Source: Megasphaera vaginalis (ex Bordigoni et al. 2020)
Lineage (GTDB): Bacteria; Bacillota; Negativicutes; Veillonellales; Megasphaeraceae
Length of the DNA stretch: 64,000 nucleotides
Reading direction: 5' to 3'
Assembly: GCF_900240295.1 (NCBI RefSeq)
Contig: NZ_OEQB01000008.1
Location: forward strand, 43,528 to 107,527
In this document: piece by piece, positions 23,969 to 33,828 of the stretch
Layout of the letters: each line of letters begins with the position of its first letter
Numbering within the stretch: position 1 is the stretch's first letter
Position numbers and translations under genes: made by a program
Notes under the pieces: model-generated
What the model was told of the DNA's origin: nothing
What the model saw: the letters and a program-made list of their open reading frames with translations, nothing else
The model's database searches: none

Positions 23969-25564
23969 ATGAAGATATTGGTCAGCGATGATGTATCGGA
24001 AAAAGGCGTGGAATTGCTGCGCCGGAACGGGTATGACGTGGAAGTGCAGACGAATTTGGATGAAGACGGTCTGATCGCCTGCATCGGAGAATATGACGGT
24101 TTGGTAACGCGTTCGATGACACATGTTACGGCTAACGTTATTGCGGCGGCGAAGAAGTTGAAAGTGATCGGCCGCGCCGGTGTCGGCGTCGACAGCATTG
24201 ATATCAAGGCGGCCACACAGCGCGGCATTATTGTCGTTAACGCGCCGGAATCGAATACGGTGGCGGCGACGGAACATACATGTGCCATGATCATGGCTGT
24301 CACGCGCCATATTCCGCAAGCGTATAATTCACTTCTTGCCGGCGAATGGGATCGGGAACGATTTACGGGCATCCAATTGCGCGGCAAAACGATTGGTATC
24401 GTCGGTGTCGGCCGTATCGGCTCGCGTATTGCCAAGCGGATGCAGGCCATGGAAATGCGAACGATCGGTTGTGACCCTTACATTCCCGAAGAGCGGGGCA
24501 AGCAGTTGGGCGTTGAGCTCGTTGATCTGGATACGCTCCTGAAAGAAGCGGACTACATTACGCTCCATACGCCGCTGACGAAGGAAACGCGCGGCATGAT
24601 CGGCGCCGCCGAAATAGCTAAAATGAAGGAGGGCGTCCGTCTTATCAATGTTTCCCGCGGCGCTGTTCTCGACATTGAAGCTTTGGCGGCAGCGCTGAAG
24701 AGCGGTCACGTGGCGGGGGCCGCTATTGACGTTTTTCCGACGGAACCGCTGACAACGGATATCAATCCGTTCATCGGCATGGACAACGTCGTCATTACGC
24801 CGCATCTCGGGGCTTCGACGATTGAAGCGCAGGAGGGCGTTTCCCTGGATGTTGCCGAAGGCGTCATGGCGGCGCTGCGCGGTGAACCGGTACCGACAGC
24901 CGTCAATATGGCGCCGATTCCGAAAAACGTGTATACGCTGATTCAGCCGTATTTTGATCTGATGGAACGGATGGGCATTCTCGGTGTTTATCTGTCTGAA
25001 GGACCGATGCGGGAAATCAGTGTCGAATATACGGGCAAACTGGCCGATACGGAAATCGGCCTTTTGACGACAGCCGTCCTGAAAGGTGCTCTTAATCCGA
25101 TTCTTCAGGAATCGGTCAATTTTGTCAATGCGCCGGAAGTTGCCCGGACACGCCATATTTCGGTCAAGGAAATCAAGTCCCATGACGCAGGGTATTTCCT
25201 CGATGCCGTTACGGTTCGCATTAAGATGGACAAAGGAGAACACTCTTTAGTCGGAACCCTGTTTAATAATACGGAAGCCAAGATCGTACAGATCGATGAA
25301 TATCGTGTCGATTTCACTCCGGAAGGCTATCTGCTGTTGGCGCCGCATATCGATCAGCCGAACATGATCGGCCAGATTTCCACGATCCTGGGGCAGGCTC
25401 ATATCAATATTAACGGCATGCAAGTCGGCAAGATGACAAAAGCGGGGCATAATATCATGGCGATTGCCGTGCAGGATGACATTCCGAACGATATTATGTT
25501 GAAGCTTCGCTCTATAGACGGGATACTCGGCATGAAACTGATTCATTGCGAAACGCAGTCGTAG
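23969..25564 (+). CDS. serA: D-3-phosphoglycerate dehydrogenase
   Basis: SerA oxidises 3-phosphoglycerate to 3-phosphohydroxypyruvate with NAD, the first step of serine synthesis. The 531-residue long form has the substrate domain, a Rossmann fold with GIVGVGRIGSRIAKR near residue 145, catalytic His in TPHLGASTIEAQ near 280, an intervening (ASB) domain and a C-terminal ACT domain from about 455 (HIDQPNMIGQISTILGQAHI), where serine usually gives feedback inhibition. ATG 23969 follows AAGGAGG; a longer upstream frame overlaps serC and is not used. Confidence 0.97.
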   Translation: MKILVSDDVSEKGVELLRRNGYDVEVQTNLDEDGLIACIGEYDGLVTRSMTHVTANVIAAAKKLKVIGRAGVGVDSIDIKAATQRGIIVVNAPESNTVAATEHTCAMIMAVTRHIPQAYNSLLAGEWDRERFTGIQLRGKTIGIVGVGRIGSRIAKRMQAMEMRTIGCDPYIPEERGKQLGVELVDLDTLLKEADYITLHTPLTKETRGMIGAAEIAKMKEGVRLINVSRGAVLDIEALAAALKSGHVAGAAIDVFPTEPLTTDINPFIGMDNVVITPHLGASTIEAQEGVSLDVAEGVMAALRGEPVPTAVNMAPIPKNVYTLIQPYFDLMERMGILGVYLSEGPMREISVEYTGKLADTEIGLLTTAVLKGALNPILQESVNFVNAPEVARTRHISVKEIKSHDAGYFLDAVTVRIKMDKGEHSLVGTLFNNTEAKIVQIDEYRVDFTPEGYLLLAPHIDQPNMIGQISTILGQAHININGMQVGKMTKAGHNIMAIAVQDDIPNDIMLKLRSIDGILGMKLIHCETQS

Positions 25565-25573
25565 GAGGTAGGT

Positions 25574-26218
25574 ATGGTACGAATCATTTTAATCAGACAT
25601 GGAGAAACGCAGTGGAACATTGAAGGCCGTTATCAAGGGCAGGAAGATACGGCGCTCAGCGAAAAGGGGGTGCAGCAGGGGCATCTGGTTGCCGAAGGGC
25701 TGCGTCAGGTCCCGATCGATGTCTGCATTTCCAGCCCTCTGCGCCGGTCGTATCTTACGTGTACTTTCTGCGCCGATCTGCACCGGCTCCAGGTTATCAA
25801 GGACAAACGATTGCTGGAGATCAATCACGGTCTTTGGGAGGGATGTCTGGCCGATGAGATCAGGCGTGCTTATCCGGCGGAATTCGCGGCCTGGCATGAG
25901 CGGCCGGAGACGGTGACCATGCCGGGAGACGGCGGCGAGTCGCTGGAAGACGTGCGGCGTCGCGTCAGGGACGCCTTTGCCGAGTATGCCGAAGCGTATG
26001 ACGGGAAAACCGTTCTGGTAGCGGCTCATGACGCCGTTAACAAAGCGATTATTTGTGATCTGCTGGGCTTGGACATGAGTCATTTCTGGCAAATTAAGCA
26101 AGACAACACTTGCATAAATGTCTTGGAATGTCATAATGGTAAGTGGCGTTTTGTGCTTTTAAATTCAACTCTTCATATGGGGTACCTGTACAGCGGTATT
26201 GAACAAAAAGGATTATGA
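25574..26218 (+). CDS. Histidine phosphatase, probable phosphoserine phosphatase
   Basis: The 214-residue protein is a phosphoglycerate-mutase-superfamily phosphatase: RHGETQWNIEGRYQGQEDTALS carries the phospho-accepting His, with Arg in SSPLRRSYLT, Glu in EINHGLWEG and a second His in VAAHDAVNKA. Members include alpha-ribazole phosphatases, broad phosphatases and the metal-independent phosphoserine phosphatases of some bacteria. Its place between serA and serS under a serine T-box, with no classical serB in the operon, argues for phosphoserine phosphatase. That is inference from context. Confidence 0.75.
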   Translation: MVRIILIRHGETQWNIEGRYQGQEDTALSEKGVQQGHLVAEGLRQVPIDVCISSPLRRSYLTCTFCADLHRLQVIKDKRLLEINHGLWEGCLADEIRRAYPAEFAAWHERPETVTMPGDGGESLEDVRRRVRDAFAEYAEAYDGKTVLVAAHDAVNKAIICDLLGLDMSHFWQIKQDNTCINVLECHNGKWRFVLLNSTLHMGYLYSGIEQKGL

Positions 26219-26247
26219 TTTCAAGACGGTAAAGGAGACGATCAGCG

Positions 26248-27525
26248 ATGTTAGATACTAAATTTATACGTGAAAATCTGGCTGCCGTGAAGGCTAATAT
26301 TGAAAACCGGCACGCAAAGGTTGATTTGGACGCATTTGCAACTTTGGACGGAGAACGGCGCGAATTGATCCAAAAAGCGGAAGCGATGAAGAATGAACGG
26401 AATACGGCGACGCAAGAGATCAGTCGTTTGAAAAGGAATAAGGAAGATGCCGGTGAACAAATCAAAGCCATGAAAAAACTGGGCGATGAAATCGATGCGT
26501 TCGATAAACAAATTCGCGATGTAGAAGGAAGACTCAGGGATATTCAATTGATGATTCCCAATATGTGTCACGCTTCCGTGCCCTTCGGCAATGATGACAG
26601 CGACAATCCGGAAGTGCGTAAGTGGGGCGAAGTGCGCAGCTTTGATTTCCAACCTCTCGATCATTGGGAAGTAGGAGAAAGACTGGGTATTCTCGATGCC
26701 GAACGGGCCGCTAAAGTTACAGGCTCACGCTTTTATTTTTATGTTGGCGCCGGCGCCCGTTTGGAACGCGCCGTCTACAATTTCATGCTTGACAGGCATA
26801 CGGAAAAGGACGGGTATACGGAAGTGATCCCACCGTATATCGTCAATCGCGAATCCATGCAGGGAACAGGGCAACTGCCGAAGTTTTACGAAGATATGTT
26901 CCGTCTCGAAGGAACGGAATATTTCCTGATTCCGACGGCTGAGGTGCCGCTGACGAATTATTATCGTGACGAAATCATCGACGGTGCTCAACTGCCGATT
27001 TATTTGACGGCGCTGACGCCGTGTTTCCGCGCCGAAGCAGGTTCGGCGGGCCGCGATACGCGCGGGCTGATCCGTCAACATCAGTTCCATAAGGTGGAAA
27101 TGGTCAAGTACGTAACGCCTGAATCAAGTTATGATGAACTGGATAAGCTGACACGGAATGCGGAAGACATTTTGAAGGAGTTGGGACTGCCGTATCATGT
27201 CGTGTGCCTCTGCAGCGGCGATATCGGTTTTTCGGCGGCCAAGACCTTCGATGTGGAGGTTTGGTTCCCTGCCCAACAGAAGTATCGGGAAATTTCTTCG
27301 TGCTCCAACACGGAAGACTTCCAGGCTCGCCGTGCCAATATTCGGTTCCGTCGTTCGCCGAAGGACAAACCGGAATACGTTCATACCTTGAACGGCTCCG
27401 GCCTGGCCGTCGGCCGGACGGTAGCCGCCATTTTGGAAAATTATCAGCAAGCCGACGGCAGCGTCATTGTGCCGGAAGCACTGCGACCGTACATGGGGTG
27501 TGACTTGATCACGAAACGCCTTTAA
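26248..27525 (+). CDS. serS: Seryl-tRNA synthetase
   Basis: The 425-residue class II synthetase has the N-terminal coiled-coil tRNA-binding arm (residues about 30-105, [20 protein letters not shown]), motif 2 [20 protein letters not shown] and motif 3 [18 protein letters not shown]. It charges tRNA-Ser. Placed last in the serine operon, it is controlled by the tRNA it charges through the upstream T-box. Confidence 0.98.
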   Translation: MLDTKFIRENLAAVKANIENRHAKVDLDAFATLDGERRELIQKAEAMKNERNTATQEISRLKRNKEDAGEQIKAMKKLGDEIDAFDKQIRDVEGRLRDIQLMIPNMCHASVPFGNDDSDNPEVRKWGEVRSFDFQPLDHWEVGERLGILDAERAAKVTGSRFYFYVGAGARLERAVYNFMLDRHTEKDGYTEVIPPYIVNRESMQGTGQLPKFYEDMFRLEGTEYFLIPTAEVPLTNYYRDEIIDGAQLPIYLTALTPCFRAEAGSAGRDTRGLIRQHQFHKVEMVKYVTPESSYDELDKLTRNAEDILKELGLPYHVVCLCSGDIGFSAAKTFDVEVWFPAQQKYREISSCSNTEDFQARRANIRFRRSPKDKPEYVHTLNGSGLAVGRTVAAILENYQQADGSVIVPEALRPYMGCDLITKRL

Positions 27526-27556
27526 GCGTATCCGCTAAAACGGCGCCGCTTTTTTC
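27525..27556 (+). terminator. Possible weak terminator after serS
   Basis: Short GC-rich pairings (AGCG with CGCT, and CGGCGCCG) precede TTTTTT. The stem is imperfect. Confidence 0.35.
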
Positions 27557-27606
27557 AAAAATGCATCGGCCATTTAGGCGGAACGGCAGCTGTTCTGCGT
27601 CATGAC

Positions 27607-27634
27607 TTGATTTTTCACATTAATTTGATATACT
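27607..27634 (+). promoter_or_regulatory. Promoter of the 6S RNA gene
   Basis: TTGATT, 16 bases, TATACT. Transcription would begin near 27641. Confidence 0.65.
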
Positions 27635-27640
27635 ATACAC

Positions 27641-27830
27641 AAGAGAAAACCCTACTGTGTGCGTAAATGGTCTCGATGTTTTGAACCAACACTTCATACA
27701 TTGGGAGTCCGGGCTCTATTGCGGTAAAACAATGCCTTTTGCGGGACTGTTGAACCTCATAGGAGGACACCCACCTGCTTAGGCAGGCTCAAAACTCGGT
27801 TTATAAACGGCATGGTGGGGCTCTTTTTCT
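27641..27830 (+). ncRNA. ssrS: Probable 6S RNA
   Basis: About 190 bases, the usual size of 6S RNA, behind a promoter and ending in CTCTTTTTCTT. The ends pair (AAGAG with CTCTT, CCCTAC with GTGGGG), giving the long closing stem. Near-symmetric internal elements GTTTTGAACCAACAC (27678 on) and GTTGAACCTC (27749 on) flank the central region, as in Clostridia/Negativicutes 6S RNAs. No ORF with a ribosome binding site lies inside. 6S RNA mimics an open promoter and binds the housekeeping RNA polymerase in stationary phase. Identification is from memory of the consensus, not a covariance search. Confidence 0.7.
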
Positions 27831-27949
27831 TATTTGTATACTGCTGACGATAGAGCCGCTGAGACATCTTGGCGGCTTTCTGTTTGATTGAAAAAGCAAA
27901 TAAATGAACGGTTTGAGCAGATGTAAACTCGCTTTGGAAGGTGAACGGA

Positions 27950-30418
27950 TTGGCACAGGGGAAAAAAGGTGCAATAAAGATGAAAGGCGCTTCGTCGGCG
28001 CGAACGGTGCGCAGGAGCGGTAAGAGACGTGGGTGCCGTGTCGATGCGGGGCTGATGAAATATGAGATCATTGGGTTGGTACTGGCTTTTTTCGGCATCT
28101 TCGCCAGTCTCGGCGTTATCGGTATCGGTACCGGAAACATTGGCGCCGGACTGGATTCCGCATTGGCCTGGGGGTTCGGTTTCGGTCGCATTGTATTTAC
28201 TGTCGCCGTTTTGATACTGGGCTTAAAATATATTATTGTACGCAAGGCCTGCCCGGTGAATGGTAATTGGCTTGCCGCCGCCTTGGTATATGTTTTGCTT
28301 CTGGCTTTTTATCACCTATGTCTCAGTACGGAGGGAACGGAATTCGCGTCGGACGTCCTGCGTTTCGGCGGCGGTCTTGTCGGCGCCGTTGTCGTTTCCC
28401 TGCTGCGCACGTTTCTCGGTTCTTTTGCCGCAGGGCTGGCGCTGTTCATCCTTTTGTTCATTACGATCATGATTTGGAAGAAGTTTTCTATTTCACGACC
28501 TGTTGCCATTGCTTCCGACAGGGCCGCAGAAGAAGTGGTTAAGGTCTCGGAAAAGGCTGCCGCCGGTATTCACGAAGCTTCGCGGTCACTGCGCCAACAG
28601 TGGCAGGAACGGCATATCTACGACGTGGAGAAAGACCTTGAGGAGTCAAGGGGCAGGGAGAAGGCGGACGTATCGTTGCCGCAAAAAGACGAAAACGGGC
28701 CGGCTCCGCGTTCTGCCGATGAAACCGTGCCGGTCACGGCTGCGGAGGCGGCTGACGACGGGCTGAACGGACAAGCGCCGGCAGCGGAACCGGAGGAAAA
28801 AGGAGACGTGTTGCAGCCAGTGGCGGAAATTGCTGTTCCTGTCGCTGCCGCCACTGCGCCGGCGCCGCAGGAAGGAACTGCGCCTGTCGCCGACATCGCG
28901 CTTGATCTTCCCGATCTTCGTCCCGTTGAAGTGGAACGGATCGATGCTGCCGCTGATGTGGGAACACAGGGGCAGAGCGCCGTGCCGACAGCTCAGGGAG
29001 AACGGACGTACCGGCTGCCGCCTCTTTCCATTCTTCATGCCGGCAAGGAACAAGCGGCGGGACTTAGCGATGAAGTGCGGCAAAATGCAAAGATACTCCA
29101 AGAAACACTGCGAAGTTTCAATATTGACGCGACGATCATGAATGCCAGTCAAGGCCCGGCCGTTACGCGCTACGAACTGGAACCGGCGGCCGGTGTCAAA
29201 GTCAGCAAAATCGTTCACTTGGCCGACGACATTGCCTTGAAGTTGGCGGCAACGGATATTCGTATTGAAGCGCCCATTCCCGGCAAAGCTGCTGTCGGCA
29301 TTGAAGTACCGAATAAAAAATTGACGGGTGTAGCGTTGCGCGACGTGCTTGATACCGATTCATTCAAGCATGCGGCTCGCGGCGTACCGGTCAGCCTGGG
29401 CAAGGATATTGCCGGCAACCCCGTTATTGCCGATTTGACGAAGATGCCGCATCTGCTCGTTGCCGGTTCCACCGGTTCCGGTAAAAGCGTATGCATCAAT
29501 ACCTTTATTGCCAGTATTCTTTTCAAGCAGCGGCCGGAAGATGTCAAACTGGTGCTGATTGATCCGAAGGTCGTCGAATTATCCAATTATAACGGAATTC
29601 CCCATTTGATGACGCCTGTCGTTACCGATCCCAAGAAGGCGGCAAATGTGCTGCGGTGGGCCGTTCGTGAAATGGATGACCGGTACAAACGGTTTGCGCA
29701 AACGAAAACCCGCGATATATCGCGGTATAATGAAATCAATCCGGAAGATGCCATGCCTTTTGTCGTGATCATTATCGATGAATTGGCCGATCTGATGATG
29801 GCGGCTTCCGGCGATGTTGAAGAATCCATCTGCCGTCTGGCGCAAAAAGCCAGAGCCTGCGGCATGCATCTGGTCCTGGCTACGCAGCGCCCTTCCGTCG
29901 ACGTCTTGACGGGATTGATCAAAGCGAATGTGCCGAGCCGCATTGCTTTCGCCGTATCCAGTCAGATCGATTCGCGAACCATTTTGGATATGGCCGGCGC
30001 CGAAAAGCTTATCGGTAAAGGCGATATGTTGTTTTATCCTATGGGCGCATCGAAGCCGCTCCGCGTGCAAGGGGCCTTCATTTCGGATGGAGAAATCGAC
30101 GAGTTGGTTGAATTTATTCGTTCTCAAGGTACTCCGGTGTACAGTGAAGCCGTGCAAAAAGCACAAGATGAGTCTGATGAAAAGGCCGATGCGCTTTTTG
30201 AAGATGAGCTGATGGAACAGGCTATCGCCATGGTGCTGGAAACGGGGCAGGCATCGGTATCCATGCTGCAGCGCCGCTTCCGTGTCGGGTTTTCCCGCGC
30301 TGCACGCATGGTCGATGCCATGGAAGCGCTGCACATCGTCGGGCCCGGCAATGGCAGCAAAGGCAGGGAAATTTTAATGACTGCCGAAGAAGTGGAACGG
30401 AAATATTTGCATTCATAA
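27950..30418 (+). CDS. ftsK: FtsK/SpoIIIE DNA translocase
   Basis: The 822-residue protein has about four N-terminal membrane helices (residues 30-180), a Pro/Ala/Glu-rich linker, the translocase motor with Walker A AGSTGSGKSVCIN and Walker B VVIIIDELADLMM, and a C-terminal gamma winged helix (GQASVSMLQRRFRVGFSRAARM) that reads KOPS/SRS DNA. It pumps chromosomal DNA through the closing septum. The TTG at 27950 follows GGAAGGTGA at a good distance; the GTG at 27941 overlaps that site. Confidence 0.96.
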   Translation: MAQGKKGAIKMKGASSARTVRRSGKRRGCRVDAGLMKYEIIGLVLAFFGIFASLGVIGIGTGNIGAGLDSALAWGFGFGRIVFTVAVLILGLKYIIVRKACPVNGNWLAAALVYVLLLAFYHLCLSTEGTEFASDVLRFGGGLVGAVVVSLLRTFLGSFAAGLALFILLFITIMIWKKFSISRPVAIASDRAAEEVVKVSEKAAAGIHEASRSLRQQWQERHIYDVEKDLEESRGREKADVSLPQKDENGPAPRSADETVPVTAAEAADDGLNGQAPAAEPEEKGDVLQPVAEIAVPVAAATAPAPQEGTAPVADIALDLPDLRPVEVERIDAAADVGTQGQSAVPTAQGERTYRLPPLSILHAGKEQAAGLSDEVRQNAKILQETLRSFNIDATIMNASQGPAVTRYELEPAAGVKVSKIVHLADDIALKLAATDIRIEAPIPGKAAVGIEVPNKKLTGVALRDVLDTDSFKHAARGVPVSLGKDIAGNPVIADLTKMPHLLVAGSTGSGKSVCINTFIASILFKQRPEDVKLVLIDPKVVELSNYNGIPHLMTPVVTDPKKAANVLRWAVREMDDRYKRFAQTKTRDISRYNEINPEDAMPFVVIIIDELADLMMAASGDVEESICRLAQKARACGMHLVLATQRPSVDVLTGLIKANVPSRIAFAVSSQIDSRTILDMAGAEKLIGKGDMLFYPMGASKPLRVQGAFISDGEIDELVEFIRSQGTPVYSEAVQKAQDESDEKADALFEDELMEQAIAMVLETGQASVSMLQRRFRVGFSRAARMVDAMEALHIVGPGNGSKGREILMTAEEVERKYLHS

Positions 30419-30491
30419 AAAGATATCAATTTTTGAGCAAGTGGTATATAATTATGAAAATGTGTAGTGGGGAAAGAAGGGAGCTGTTTTT

Positions 30492-30890
30492 TTGTCGTCT
30501 ATCGGAGAAGTACTGCAGGCCGAACGGCAGCGGCAGGAGCGCACCTTGCCGGAAGTATCCCGTGCCGTACATATAAAGGAAGCGTATTTGGCAGCGTTGG
30601 AAGGAAATAGATTTGATGAAATACCGGGCGCTGTTTTTGTCAAGGGCTTTATCCGTACCTACGCATCTTATCTGGGCGTTGACGGTAAAGCGCTCGTGGA
30701 AGTTTACCGTCAAGGAATAACGCCGCAGCCGCCGCAGCCGGATGTGCGCCTGGTACAGCAGGCGCGGCAGCGCGATCTGAAGGGCAAAAAAAATGCCAGA
30801 AAGAGGCGAAATCAGGGACGGTGGCCGGAAATTACGATTGTTGCCGGTCTCGTTTTGTTTATTTTCCTCATTGCCTGGCTGCTCGTATAG
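30492..30890 (+). CDS. RodZ-like membrane-anchored HTH protein
   Basis: The 132-residue protein has an N-terminal HTH_25 domain (IGEVLQAERQRQERTLPEVS, IKEAYLAALEGNRFDEIPG, FVKGFIRTYASYLGVD), a basic juxtamembrane stretch (KGKKNARKRRNQ) and one C-terminal transmembrane helix. RodZ anchors MreB and shapes the cell; here the periplasmic domain is missing, so it is a short form. TTG start at 30492 after AGAAGGGAG. It follows ftsK, as such genes often do in Firmicutes. Confidence 0.8.
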   Translation: MSSIGEVLQAERQRQERTLPEVSRAVHIKEAYLAALEGNRFDEIPGAVFVKGFIRTYASYLGVDGKALVEVYRQGITPQPPQPDVRLVQQARQRDLKGKKNARKRRNQGRWPEITIVAGLVLFIFLIAWLLV

Positions 30891-30899
30891 GGGGACTGT

Positions 30900-32777
30900 A
30901 TGTCACAGCAGTTTTTGGTCACGAGCCGCGCCGATATGGAAGAACGCGGTTGGGATCAGTTGGATTTCGTCTATATCAACGGAGATGCCTACGTCGATCA
31001 TCCCGGCTTTGCCGCCGCTGTTATCGGCAGAGTGTTAGAAAGCCGCGGCTATCGGATCGGTCTCATTTCGCAACCGGACTGGCAACGGTTGGAACCGTTC
31101 AAGGCGTTGGGAAGACCGCGTCTGGCGGCGTTGATTACGGCAGGCAATCTCGATTCGATGCTGAATGAAAAGACGGCGGCCAAAAAGATTCGTAATAAAG
31201 ACAGCTACTCTCCCGGCGGCGCTATCGGGCGCCGTCCGGAACGGGCTACCATCGTATACGCCAATCGTATGCGCGAAGCTTACAAGGATGTACCCGTCAT
31301 TATCGGCGGCATTGAAGCCAGTCTGCGCCGCTTTGCCCATTATGATTACTGGTCCGATAAGGTGCGGCATTCGATTCTGCTTGACAGTAAGGCGGATATA
31401 CTCAGCTACGGTATGGGAGAACGGTCGATAGTCGAAATAGCCGATGCGTTGGCTGAAGGAAAATCGCCGGCGGAAATGTACAACATCCGCGGCATCTGCT
31501 ATGTTACAAGCCGAGAGCCGCGAGGGAAGAATCTCGTTTTCTGCCCTTCCTATGAAGAGGTGAAGAGAGATAAGAAGCTTTTTTCGAAAGCTTTTAAAAT
31601 ACAGTATGAAGAGCAGGATCCCTTTTACGGCAAGACGGTTGTGCAGGCGTCGGAAAATCGATATCTCGTCCAGAATCCGCCGGCGTTGCCGTTGACGACG
31701 GCTGAACTGGACGCGATATACGAATTGCCCTTTCAACGCCGGTGGCATCCCGCCTATGATGCAGTCGGCGGCGTCCCGGCTTTGCAGGAAGTCCAATTCA
31801 GCCTGACCAGCCATCGCGGTTGCTTCGGGAATTGTCATTTTTGTGCGATTGCTAGTCATCAGGGGCGGATTATTCAACATCGCAGTCATCAGTCCTTGCT
31901 GCGCGAAGCCGAGAAAATGACGACGTTGCCAGGCTTTAAGGGGTATATCCATGACGTCGGCGGTCCGACGGCCAATTTTCGCCATGCCGCCTGCCGTAAA
32001 CAGGAAACGGAAGGCGCCTGCCGTAACAGGCATTGCGTCGGCAGTGAAGTCTGTCCGAACGTAAATGCGTCTCACAGCGATTACCTGGCACTGCTTCGGG
32101 AAATTCGCCATGTAAAAGGTGTCAAGAAGGTTTTTGTCCGATCAGGGTTGCGGTACGATTATCTTTTGGCGGATAATCCTGCCGAATTTATCGAAGAACT
32201 GTGTCGTTATCATGTCAGCGGGCAGCTTAAGGTCGCGCCGGAACATGTCGTCAAGCATGTGACGGATCTGATGGGGAAGGCTGGCGTACAGGATTTTTTG
32301 CGTTTTAAAGAACTTTTTGACGAAGCCAATCGGCAAATCGGCAAGAAGCAATATTTGGTTCCGTATTTTATGTCCAGTCATCCCGGCTGTACGCTGAACG
32401 ATGCCGTGGCGTTGGCCGAATTTTTGCGCGATATGCATATGCAGCCGGAGCAGGTGCAGGACTTTATTCCTACTCCGGGGAGTCTGTCGACGGCAATGTA
32501 TTATACAGGTGAAAATCCGCTTACGGGAAAGCCCGTTTATGTTGCCCGCGGCAAAGAAGATAAGCGCATGCAGCGGGCTTTGATGCAATATGCTTCTCCG
32601 GCCAATTACGATCTCGTCTATCAGGCGCTCTGCCGCGCCGGCCGCCGCGATCTTATCGGTTACGGGCCCAAATGTCTGATTGGGCCGCGTCGGCTGCCGG
32701 AAAAGAGAGCGGCGCAAGACGGCGGCCGGCCTGTCAAGAGACGTGCAAAGGTGAGAAAGAAGAGCAAGAACAGGTGA
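30900..32777 (+). CDS. YgiQ-family radical SAM protein
   Basis: The 625-residue protein has the UPF0313/YgiQ N-terminal domain (QFLVTSRADMEERGWDQLDF, YINGDAYVDHPGF), a radical SAM core with the cluster motif CFGNCHFC near residue 310, and a C-terminal extension ending in a Lys/Arg-rich tail. Function of the family is unknown. It starts nine bases after the HTH gene, behind GGGGG. Confidence 0.9.
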   Translation: MSQQFLVTSRADMEERGWDQLDFVYINGDAYVDHPGFAAAVIGRVLESRGYRIGLISQPDWQRLEPFKALGRPRLAALITAGNLDSMLNEKTAAKKIRNKDSYSPGGAIGRRPERATIVYANRMREAYKDVPVIIGGIEASLRRFAHYDYWSDKVRHSILLDSKADILSYGMGERSIVEIADALAEGKSPAEMYNIRGICYVTSREPRGKNLVFCPSYEEVKRDKKLFSKAFKIQYEEQDPFYGKTVVQASENRYLVQNPPALPLTTAELDAIYELPFQRRWHPAYDAVGGVPALQEVQFSLTSHRGCFGNCHFCAIASHQGRIIQHRSHQSLLREAEKMTTLPGFKGYIHDVGGPTANFRHAACRKQETEGACRNRHCVGSEVCPNVNASHSDYLALLREIRHVKGVKKVFVRSGLRYDYLLADNPAEFIEELCRYHVSGQLKVAPEHVVKHVTDLMGKAGVQDFLRFKELFDEANRQIGKKQYLVPYFMSSHPGCTLNDAVALAEFLRDMHMQPEQVQDFIPTPGSLSTAMYYTGENPLTGKPVYVARGKEDKRMQRALMQYASPANYDLVYQALCRAGRRDLIGYGPKCLIGPRRLPEKRAAQDGGRPVKRRAKVRKKSKNR

Positions 32778-32781
32778 GTCT

Positions 32782-33828
32782 ATGATTAAAAAACAAATGC
32801 CTTTCGTCGGCATCATCTTCTTTGTTATTTCCGTGTTGGCCTTATGCGCCTATGTCATTGAAGAGCAACAGGCGGCCAAGGCGGCGGCAGCTTACGAAGC
32901 GGAACGGCACCTGGTTGTCGTATCCGATTTGCCGGATGCCGTTAATCGGGATCTTGCCGCAGCCTTTTATGAGGAGACGAAACTGCGCATCCAGATACGC
33001 ACGGAAAGCGACGATACGATACGCCGTCTTTTAAAAGACCCGAACGAGCGTATCCCGGATTTTGTTATTGCTTCGGAAGAAACGTTGTACAGCGAAGACG
33101 GATTACAACATTTGAAGGCCAGTTCGTCCGAGCGGGCAGCTGCGGTTCCGGAGCGGTTCAAAGCTGCTGACGGCAATTGGACGGGACTTTGGTTTGATCC
33201 TCTGGTTTTTGTTGTCAGTCGCGATTACTATGCCCGACGAGGTCGTGAGATCAACTATTGGGATGATTTGCTGACGGATCCGCAAGTCGTCGTTGCGTTT
33301 CCCGATCTGGCGGCTACCGATTTAACGGGAAATTTTCTGTTTCATTTCGTTTCACTGCGCGGTCAGGATAATGCGTCCTTGTATTTTAAGACCTTGCAGA
33401 ACCACATCGGTGCTTACAGCACGTCTTTATCGCCGATTATTCTCCGCGTTGCCGGCAATGACGCCCAGATCGGCATTACCGACGGCGCTGCTGCCAGACA
33501 ATATCGCAACGACGGGGCGCCGATCTACATCCTTTATCCGCAGGATGGGACCGCCTACTGGCTGACAGGCGCTGCACTTACGCAATGGTGCGCCGATGAT
33601 GAGTTGGCGACTGCCTTTATGGACTGGCTTTTATCCTCACCTGTCGACGGCATATTGCAGAAAAATCATCTTTATTTAAACTATACGACCGATGCGTTAC
33701 CGGCTCATGTTGATTCACGGGGCCACAGTCCGGTGTTTTTTGACATGGCACAGGTCGTTACCGAAAAAGAGCGGCGGCAGGTTCAGGATTGGTGGATCAA
33801 AACAATTCGCTTCGGGAAAGGAATGTAG
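32782..33828 (+). CDS. Extracellular solute-binding protein (ABC type), orphan
   Basis: The 348-residue protein begins with an uncleaved-looking membrane anchor (GIIFFVISVLALCAYVI) and continues as a type 2 periplasmic binding protein: LVVVSDLPDAVNRDLAAAF, ATDLTGNFLFHFV and the late ALTQWCADDELATAFMDWLL recall iron(III) and polyamine/phosphonate binders. No permease or ATPase gene is adjacent; it lies between ygiQ-like and rimO with four bases or fewer on each side. Ligand unknown. Confidence 0.75.
   Translation: MIKKQMPFVGIIFFVISVLALCAYVIEEQQAAKAAAAYEAERHLVVVSDLPDAVNRDLAAAFYEETKLRIQIRTESDDTIRRLLKDPNERIPDFVIASEETLYSEDGLQHLKASSSERAAAVPERFKAADGNWTGLWFDPLVFVVSRDYYARRGREINYWDDLLTDPQVVVAFPDLAATDLTGNFLFHFVSLRGQDNASLYFKTLQNHIGAYSTSLSPIILRVAGNDAQIGITDGAAARQYRNDGAPIYILYPQDGTAYWLTGAALTQWCADDELATAFMDWLLSSPVDGILQKNHLYLNYTTDALPAHVDSRGHSPVFFDMAQVVTEKERRQVQDWWIKTIRFGKGM

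Noticed and set aside
29579..30334. A 251-residue minus-strand frame inside ftsK
   Set aside because: Antisense shadow of the conserved translocase domain.
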